From the NCBI RefSeq assembly GCF_004359965.1, contig NZ_SMRQ01000002.1, positions 36,443-100,442 of the forward strand: a stretch of 64,000 nucleotides of DNA, given 5' to 3'. Origin of the DNA: Cognatilysobacter segetis (GTDB lineage Bacteria > Pseudomonadota > Gammaproteobacteria > Xanthomonadales > Xanthomonadaceae). Within the stretch, counting starts at the first letter, position 1, and the number at the start of each line of letters is the position of its first letter. The notes below the pieces were generated by a model that was not told the DNA's origin, ran no database searches, and saw nothing but the letters and a program-made list of their open reading frames with translations. A program made the translations under genes and the position numbers. Positions 58,473 through 64,000 of this stretch are shown piece by piece.

Positions 58473-59405
58473 ATGGCAGGCGGCGGCGATTCCACTCGCG
58501 CGATCTTCTTCGCGCTCGGCGCGAACCTCGCGATCGCGATCGCGAAGGGCGTGGCGGCGTTCTTCACCGGCTCGAGCGCGATGCTCGCCGAAACCGTCCA
58601 CTCGCTGGCCGACTGCGGCAACCAGGTGATGCTGCTGATCGGCGTGCGCCAGTCCAAGCGCCCGCCCTCGCCGGACTATCCGCTGGGCTACGGCAAGGCG
58701 ATCTACTTCTGGTCGTTCCTGGTCGCGGTGATGCTGTTCACCGTCGGCGGCATGTTCTCGTTGTACGAGGGCATCCACAAACTGCACGAGAGCGAGCCGC
58801 TCAGGCAGTGGGGCTGGGCCGCCGGCGTACTGACGTTCGGCATCGTCGCCGAAGGCATCTCGATGCGCGCCTGCATGCAGGAAGTGAACAAGGCGCGCGG
58901 CGGCCGCACGCTCGCGCAGTGGTTCCGCGAGAGCCGCCAGGGCGAGCTGCTGGTGATCTTCGGCGAGGACCTCGCGGCGCTGCTCGGCCTGGTGTTCGCG
59001 CTCGTCGCGATCCTCCTGTCGGTATTCACCGGCAATCCGATCTGGGACGCCGTGGGCACCATCGGCATCGGCGTGCTGCTGATCGTCGTCGCGGTGTTCG
59101 TCGCGGTCGAGATCAAGGCGATGCTGATCGGCCAGAGCATGGACCCGCTGCGCGAGCGCGAGCTCCGCGACTACCTGGCCGCGCGGCCGGAAATCGCGCG
59201 CGTGCTCAACGTCATCACCATCCAGCTCGGCAACGATGCGATGGTCTCGGTGCAGGCGCAGATGCGCGAGGCCGGCGATGCGATCGCGATGGTCGAGGCG
59301 ATCAACGCGGTCGAACGCGGCATGAAGGCCACGTTCCCCGAGATCCGCTGGAGCTTCTTCGAGCCCGACCTCCACGACGAGGCCGGGGAGTGCGCGGCCA
59401 CCTGA
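58473..59405 (+). CDS. Cation diffusion facilitator, ZnT9-like
   Basis: A 310-residue CDF exporter with six helices. The first metal motif HSLADCGNQ is in helix II, but the usual HxxxD of helix V is replaced by FGEDLAALLG, as in the ZnT9-like/SLC30A9 branch. A C-terminal cytoplasmic domain (about 215-300) follows. It likely moves Zn or a similar divalent ion by proton antiport. TAGACT (58437-58442) lies 30 bases before the ATG. Confidence 0.9.
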   Translation: MAGGGDSTRAIFFALGANLAIAIAKGVAAFFTGSSAMLAETVHSLADCGNQVMLLIGVRQSKRPPSPDYPLGYGKAIYFWSFLVAVMLFTVGGMFSLYEGIHKLHESEPLRQWGWAAGVLTFGIVAEGISMRACMQEVNKARGGRTLAQWFRESRQGELLVIFGEDLAALLGLVFALVAILLSVFTGNPIWDAVGTIGIGVLLIVVAVFVAVEIKAMLIGQSMDPLRERELRDYLAARPEIARVLNVITIQLGNDAMVSVQAQMREAGDAIAMVEAINAVERGMKATFPEIRWSFFEPDLHDEAGECAAT

Positions 59406-59423
59406 CGCGGCGGCCGCGCGCCC

Positions 59424-60281
59424 TCAGTCCGGCGCCTTGATCCAGTCGAGACGCCAGGCGCCGCGGCCGTCCTCGCCGAGCAGGCGGGCGATGGCCGGGA
59501 GCAGCGAGCGCAGGCGCTCGTCGAACTTCCACGGCGCGTTGATCAGCACCAGGCCGCTGCCGTTCATGCGCAGCGGCGAGTCGTCCGGCCGAACCAGGGT
59601 CTCGGCGACCAGCACCGACTTCGCCGGCAGCGCGGCCATGCGCCGGTACACCGGCTGCAGCGCGCGGCGCAGCTTGATGGGGTACCAGAGCGCGTAGGTC
59701 GCCTGCGGGAAGCGTTGCAGCGCGTCGCGCAGCGCGGCGATGGCGTGGTCGAACTCCTCCATCTGCGCCTCGAACGGCGGGTCGATCAGCACCAGTCCGC
59801 GGCCGATGCGCTCGTTGCCGATGCGCGGAGGCAGCAGCGCGTGCATCGCGGCGTAGCCGTCGCGCGCGTGCACGGCGACGCGGGGGTCGCCCGCGAAATT
59901 CGCCCGCAAGGCCTCCGCCTCGTCGGCCTGCAGCTCGCAGCAGGCGATGCGGTCCTGCGCGCGCAGCGCGTGCGCGAGCAGCCAGGGCGAGCCGGGGTAG
60001 GCGGTCGGGCCGTTCGCCGCGCGGCAGGCCGCGATCGCCGCCGCGTACGGGCGCAGCGGCAGCGGCACGTCGCTGTCGGGCACGCGGCCGACGCCGCCGG
60101 CGGCCTCGCCGGTGCGCTGCGCCTTCGCGTCGTCGAGCCGGTAGAGGCCGCGGCCGGCGTGGGTGTCGAGCGCGAACACCGGCGCGGGCTTGGCGGCGAG
60201 CGCCTCGCACAGGGCCAGCAGGACGGCGTGCTTGAGCACGTCGGCATGGTTGCCGGCGTGGAAGGCGTGTCGGTAGTTCAT
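59424..60281 (-). CDS. rlmJ: RlmJ 23S rRNA (adenine-2030-N6)-methyltransferase
   Basis: RlmJ methylates N6 of A2030 in 23S rRNA. The 285-residue protein starts with the diagnostic MNYRHAFHAGNHADVLKH, has FALDTHAGRGLYRLD (SAM site) and the catalytic IDPPFE motif. The ATG at 60281 matches the family start; one two codons upstream is also possible. It is divergent from creB, with about 50 bases between starts. Confidence 0.95.
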   Translation of the reverse strand: MNYRHAFHAGNHADVLKHAVLLALCEALAAKPAPVFALDTHAGRGLYRLDDAKAQRTGEAAGGVGRVPDSDVPLPLRPYAAAIAACRAANGPTAYPGSPWLLAHALRAQDRIACCELQADEAEALRANFAGDPRVAVHARDGYAAMHALLPPRIGNERIGRGLVLIDPPFEAQMEEFDHAIAALRDALQRFPQATYALWYPIKLRRALQPVYRRMAALPAKSVLVAETLVRPDDSPLRMNGSGLVLINAPWKFDERLRSLLPAIARLLGEDGRGAWRLDWIKAPD

Positions 60282-60330
60282 GCGCATAGCCTACGCGGTG
60301 GCACACTGGCGGCCGTAACGGAGGGCGCGG

Positions 60331-60993
60331 ATGGGGCGGATCCTGCTGGTCGAGGACGAGAGCGCGATCGCGCGGACGATCGAATTCGCGCTGCGCGAGG
60401 AGGGCTTCGAGGTCGAGCACGCGCTCACCGGCGGGGACGCGTTGCGGTTGGCCGCGGCCGGCGTACACGACCTCGCGATCCTCGATGTCGGCCTGCCCGA
60501 TATCGGCGGCTTCGCGCTGTGCCGCGAGTTGCGGCGCGGCCGCGACCTGCCCGTGATCTTCCTGACCGCGCGCGATGCCGAGGCCGACCGCGTGCTCGGG
60601 TTCGAGATCGGCGCCGACGACTACGTCGCCAAGCCTTTTTCCCCGCGCGAACTGGTCGCGCGCGTGCGCGCCGTGCTCCGGCGCAGCCGCGGCGCGCCGT
60701 CCACGGGAGCGTTTGCGCACGACGCCGATGGCCATCGCATCGCCTACCACGGGCGCGCGCTGGACCTCACGCGGTACGAATACGGCCTGCTCGCGGCACT
60801 GCTGCAGCGGCCCGGTGCCATCCTCAGCCGCGCGCAGCTGATGGACCGCGTCTGGGGCAGCGACAGCGACAGCACCGACCGCACCGTCGACACCCACATC
60901 AAGACGCTGCGCGCCAAGCTGCGCGAGGTCGCGCCCGACGCCGACCCCATCCGCACGCAGCGCGGCCTCGGCTACTCGCTGCAACTCGACTGA
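60331..60993 (+). CDS. creB: CreB response regulator
   Basis: A 220-residue OmpR/PhoB-type regulator: receiver with VEDES, phospho-acceptor Asp in LAILDVGLP and Lys in AKPFSP; C-terminal winged helix (YEYGLLAALLQRPGAILSRA, then DRTVDTHIKTLRAKL). Assigned as CreB because creC and creD follow and a CreB tag precedes creD. CreBC responds to carbon state in E. coli and to cell-wall stress and beta-lactams in Aeromonas, Pseudomonas and Stenotrophomonas. GGAG precedes the ATG. Confidence 0.9.
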   Translation: MGRILLVEDESAIARTIEFALREEGFEVEHALTGGDALRLAAAGVHDLAILDVGLPDIGGFALCRELRRGRDLPVIFLTARDAEADRVLGFEIGADDYVAKPFSPRELVARVRAVLRRSRGAPSTGAFAHDADGHRIAYHGRALDLTRYEYGLLAALLQRPGAILSRAQLMDRVWGSDSDSTDRTVDTHIKTLRAKLREVAPDADPIRTQRGLGYSLQLD

Positions 60994-60994
60994 C

Positions 60995-62422
60995 ATGCGC
61001 ATCGGCCTGCGCATCTTCCTCGGCTACTTCGCGATCGTCGCGCTGGCCGGGCTGATCGTCACCAAGGTGTTCGTCGCGCAGGTGAAGCCCGGCGTGCGGC
61101 AGGCGATGGAGGACACGCTGGTCGACACGGCGAACGTGCTGGCCGAACTCGCCGCCGACGACCTGGTGGCCGGCCGCATCGCGGACGGGCGCTTCGCCAC
61201 GCACGTGCGCGCGCTGCGCGGCCGCGATCCGGGCGCGGCGATCTGGGGCTTCTCCAAGCGCCAGGCCAACTACCGGATCTACGTCACCGACGCGCGCGGC
61301 GTCGTCGTCTTCGACAGCGAGGGCCGCGACACCGGGCGGGACTTCTCGCGCTGGAACGACGTCTACCGGACGCTGCGCGGGCAGTACGGCGCGCGGTCGA
61401 CGCTGGCGGACCCCGCCGATCCGGCGTCGAGCGTGATGCACGTGGCCGCGCCCGTGCGTGACGCCGGCGGGCGGCTCATCGGCGTGCTGACCGTGGCCAA
61501 ACCCAACCGCGCACTGCAGCCTTTCATCGAGCGCAGCCAGGGCATCATCGCGCGCTGGGGCGCGCTGCTGCTGGGCGTCGCGTTGCTGACCGGACTCGCC
61601 GCGGCATGGTGGCTGTCGCGCCAGCTCGGCCTGCTGCGTGGTTACGCGCAGGCCGTGACCGCCGGCGAACGCGCGGTGCTGCCGGCCACCGCGGGCGAAT
61701 TCGCCGAACTGGGGCAGGCGCTGGAAACCATGCGCGCGCGCCTCGAGGGTAAGCAGTACGTCGAGCAGTACGTGCACACGCTCACGCACGAGATGAAGAG
61801 CCCGCTCGCCGCGATCCGCGCGAGCGCGGAACTGCTCGAGCGACCGATGAGCGATGCCGAGCGCGCGGGGTTCGTCGCGGGGATCCGCGCCCAGAGCGAC
61901 CGCCTGGCGCGGATGATCGACAAGCTGCTGGCCCTGGCGGCCGTCGAGCATCGACAGCGACTTGAGGCGCCGGAGCCCGTCGAGATCGACGCGCTGGTCG
62001 CCGGCGTCGCCGCCGATTGCCGCAATCGCCTGCGCGCCCGCGGTCAATCGCTCGAGCTGCGCGTCGCGGAGGCGCTGCCCGCACCCGAGGGCGACGCGTT
62101 CCTGCTGCGGCAGGCGCTGATCAACCTCGTCGAGAACGCATCGGATTTCTCGCCGGACGGCGCCTGCATCGAGCTGGCCGCCGAACGCGAAGGGGGTCGC
62201 GTCGTCATGGACGTGCGCGATCGCGGCCCGGGCGTACCCGACTACGCGGCCGACCGCGTCTTCGAGCGCTTCTACTCGCTGCCACGGCCCGGCGGCGGCA
62301 GCCGCAGCAGCGGCCTCGGGCTGTGCTTCGTCGCCGAGGTCGCCGACCTGCACGGCGGCGAGGTGACGCTGCGCAACCGCGAGGGCGGCGGCGCGCAGGC
62401 CCGGTTCGTGCTGCCCGCCTGA
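60995..62422 (+). CDS. creC: CreC sensor histidine kinase
   Basis: A 475-residue kinase with a first membrane helix (about 7-25), a periplasmic sensor region (about 28-180), a second helix (about 190-208), HAMP-like linker, phosphoacceptor HTLTHEMKSPLAAIRA, N-box NLVENASDF, DRGPGVPDYA and GLGLCF. It starts one base after creB, so the two are translated together. Length and architecture match E. coli CreC. Confidence 0.92.
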   Translation: MRIGLRIFLGYFAIVALAGLIVTKVFVAQVKPGVRQAMEDTLVDTANVLAELAADDLVAGRIADGRFATHVRALRGRDPGAAIWGFSKRQANYRIYVTDARGVVVFDSEGRDTGRDFSRWNDVYRTLRGQYGARSTLADPADPASSVMHVAAPVRDAGGRLIGVLTVAKPNRALQPFIERSQGIIARWGALLLGVALLTGLAAAWWLSRQLGLLRGYAQAVTAGERAVLPATAGEFAELGQALETMRARLEGKQYVEQYVHTLTHEMKSPLAAIRASAELLERPMSDAERAGFVAGIRAQSDRLARMIDKLLALAAVEHRQRLEAPEPVEIDALVAGVAADCRNRLRARGQSLELRVAEALPAPEGDAFLLRQALINLVENASDFSPDGACIELAAEREGGRVVMDVRDRGPGVPDYAADRVFERFYSLPRPGGGSRSSGLGLCFVAEVADLHGGEVTLRNREGGGAQARFVLPA

Positions 62423-62425
62423 GAC

Positions 62426-62441
62426 TTCATTTCCGCTTCAC
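62426..62441 (+). promoter_or_regulatory. CreB tag upstream of creD
   Basis: TTCAT, six bases, TTCAC: this matches the known CreB/BlrA recognition direct repeat TTCAC-N6-TTCAC at nine of ten specified positions. It starts four bases after the creC stop and 82 bases before the creD ATG, matching its place in E. coli and Aeromonas. No copy was seen before creB. Confidence 0.75.
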
Positions 62442-62507
62442 CGTCCCTCCATCGCATGCGCACCGCGGGCGCGGATGGTGCCTCCATTCCCACGTGGACG
62501 GACGGCG

Positions 62508-63863
62508 ATGCGAATCGGATTGAAGATGGTGCTGGTGGCGGTGATGGCGCTCGTCATCCTGGTGCCGCTGGCGATGGTGAACGGGCTCATCGGCGAGCGG
62601 CAGGCGTACCGGCGGCAGGCGGTGGCGGACATCGTGCGCTCGTATGCCGGCGCGCAGACGCTGACGGGCCCCGTGCTGACGGTGCCGTACTCAGAGCTGG
62701 TGGACGTCGAGGAGACCGGGCGCGACGGCCTCGTCCACACGGTGCGCAAGCGCCGGTCGTCGCACTGGACCTTCTTTCCGGCCCAACTCGACGTCGGCGG
62801 GCCTCTGGTGCCGGCCACGCGCAAGCGCGGGATCCACGAGGTCGCCGTCTACGAATGGACGGGCGCCGTGAATGCACGCTTCGACGTCCGCATTCCGGAC
62901 GACGCGCCGCCCGGCGCGGAACGCGTCGTCGGGGCGCCGGTGCTGGGCTATGCCATCGCCGACGTGCGCGGGCTGCACGGCTCGCCGCGGTTGCGGGTCG
63001 ACGGCCGTGACGTCGAAGTGCTCGAAGGCGCCGGCATCCGCGAGGGCAGCGGCCTGCACGCGCGTCTCGCCGCGCCGGCGGCGGGCGCTGCGCTGCGCTT
63101 CGCCACGCGCCTCGACCTGCAGCTGGCGGGCGCGGAGTCGCTCGCGGTCGTGCCGATCGGCAAGCGCAACCGCATCGACCTCGCGTCCACGTGGCGCCAT
63201 CCGAGCTTCCAGGGCCTGTCGCCCTGGCGCAGCCGCATCGATGCGACGGGCTTCCGCGCCCAGTGGCAGGTCGCCTCCGTCGCGACCGACGCGCAGCGGC
63301 AGTACCTCGCGGGTCGCGGAACGGTGCCGTTCGGCGACCCGTCGGCCGCGCGCGCGGATCCGGGCGTGGGAGTCGACACGCTCGGCGTGGTGCTGGCCGA
63401 CCCGGTCGATGCCTATACGCAGGCCGACCGCGCGACCAAGTACGGCGTGCTGTTCGTCGTGCTCACGTTCGTCGGTTTCTTCATGTTCGAGCTGGTGAAG
63501 CAGGTGCGCATCCACCCGATCCAGTACGGCCTCGTGGGACTCGCGCTGGTCATCTTTTTCCTGTTGTTGGTGAGCCTCAGCGAGCACGTCGCCTTCGGCC
63601 TCGCGTATCTCGCCGCGAGCGTCGCCTGCATCGGCCTGATCGGCTTCTACCTGAGCGCCGTGCTGCGTAGCGCCGCCCGCGGCACGGCATTCGCCGCGAT
63701 GCTCGCGCTCCTGTACGCCGCGTTGTACGGGCTGCTGATTTCCGAGGACAACGCGCTGGTGCTGGGCGCCGGCCTGCTGTTCGCGATCCTCGCCGGGATC
63801 ATGATCGTGACCCGCCGCGTCGACTGGTACCGGCTCGGCGCGCCGAGCCCCGGCGCCGCGTGA
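62508..63863 (+). CDS. creD: CreD inner-membrane protein
   Basis: A 451-residue inner-membrane protein: one N-terminal helix (about 7-27), a large periplasmic domain (about 30-300) and five or six closely packed helices at the C-terminus (RATKYGVLFVVLTFVGFFMF onward, with FELVKQVRIHPIQYGLVGLA, a CreD hallmark). CreD is the main CreB target and contributes to envelope integrity and beta-lactam response in relatives. The ATG at 62508 was preferred to one 11 codons upstream. Confidence 0.95.
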   Translation: MRIGLKMVLVAVMALVILVPLAMVNGLIGERQAYRRQAVADIVRSYAGAQTLTGPVLTVPYSELVDVEETGRDGLVHTVRKRRSSHWTFFPAQLDVGGPLVPATRKRGIHEVAVYEWTGAVNARFDVRIPDDAPPGAERVVGAPVLGYAIADVRGLHGSPRLRVDGRDVEVLEGAGIREGSGLHARLAAPAAGAALRFATRLDLQLAGAESLAVVPIGKRNRIDLASTWRHPSFQGLSPWRSRIDATGFRAQWQVASVATDAQRQYLAGRGTVPFGDPSAARADPGVGVDTLGVVLADPVDAYTQADRATKYGVLFVVLTFVGFFMFELVKQVRIHPIQYGLVGLALVIFFLLLVSLSEHVAFGLAYLAASVACIGLIGFYLSAVLRSAARGTAFAAMLALLYAALYGLLISEDNALVLGAGLLFAILAGIMIVTRRVDWYRLGAPSPGAA

Positions 63864-63874
63864 CGGGCACGCGG

Positions 63875-63898
63875 AGCGGCCGCCGCCCGGCGGCCGCT
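63875..63898. terminator. Hairpin between creD and the last gene
   Basis: A perfect ten-base stem (AGCGGCCGCC with GGCGGCCGCT) and four-base loop, 11 bases after the creD stop and overlapping the stop codon of the convergent gene. No T-tract. Confidence 0.55.
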
Positions 63899-64000
63899 AC
63901 TGCGTCTCGAGCGCGAGTTCCATGCCGAGCCCGTCGAAATAGCCCTGTTCGGTGCGCAGGTCGGCCTTGAGCAGCGGGCGCGCGTCGAGCCAGCGCGTCG
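63897..64000 (-). CDS. Partial gene, C-terminal end only
   Basis: The frame is open from the window edge to TAG at 63899-63897 and ends RTEQGYFDGLGMELALETQ. Only 34 residues are visible. Codon pattern and convergent placement after the hairpin suggest a real gene whose start lies beyond the window. Not identifiable. Confidence 0.55.
   Translation of the reverse strand, partial: TRWLDARPLLKADLRTEQGYFDGLGMELALETQ

Overview
The window is about 70% GC and almost fully coding. No tRNA, rRNA, CRISPR array, insertion sequence, integrase or prophage gene was seen. The gene content and order (miaA-hfq-hflX-hflKC-DUF2065-purA, minCDE, an angiotensin-converting-enzyme-like M2 peptidase, a KGG-repeat stress protein, creBCD, RlmKL, Bpt) point to a chromosome of the Lysobacteraceae/Xanthomonadaceae (Lysobacter/Luteimonas-like Gammaproteobacteria). 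This assignment is an inference from gene content and base composition, not from a database search.

Layout. 0-8 kb: an amino-acid permease, then miaA, hfq, hflX, hflK, hflC, a DUF2065 gene and purA. 8-15.4 kb: an orphan anti-sigma-like protein, a molybdate ABC transporter (modABC, minus strand) whose ATPase lacks the usual regulatory domain, a class II UvrA paralogue and a MATE exporter. 15.4-21.4 kb: a Crp/Fnr regulator with a small partner gene, a 634-base gap without genes, a KGG stress protein, and gcvP behind a tandem glycine riboswitch. 21.4-29.9 kb: an Atm1-type ABC exporter, a Bcr/CflA efflux pump, a lipoprotein M2 peptidase, a small HExxH protein, and minE/minD/minC preceded by an overlapping acetyltransferase.

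30-34.5 kb: a DesK/LiaS-type histidine kinase with its NarL-type regulator, an SRPBCC protein, DUF423 and an AlkA-type glycosylase. 34.5-39.8 kb: a compact seven-gene minus-strand run headed by an SPFH membrane protein and containing a small membrane protein, a ribbon-helix-helix regulator, DUF4177, a secreted alpha/beta hydrolase, an M15 peptidase and a HAD phosphatase. A direct repeat centred on GATATC lies just in front of it. 39.9-51.7 kb: purT, a lipoprotein nuclease, Bpt, an eight-EF-hand calcium protein, a DUF2007-like membrane protein, TesB, an AmpD-like amidase, a MOSC protein, a small hydrolase, RlmKL, a pirin and small exported proteins. 51.8-60.3 kb: lipoproteins, a histidine phosphatase, mfd, GNAT, chrA, a CDF transporter and rlmJ. 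60.3-63.9 kb: creB-creC-creD, with a near-consensus CreB site between creC and creD. The last 100 bases hold the 3' end of an unidentified minus-strand gene.

Most of the region is housekeeping or conserved lineage sequence. The points most worth a second look are the SPFH-headed operon and its repeat, the CreB tag before creD, a recurring CTAG-containing -10-like element (three copies placed so that transcripts would be leaderless), a near-perfect 20-bp palindrome before the Crp/Fnr gene, and the small HExxH protein beside the min genes.
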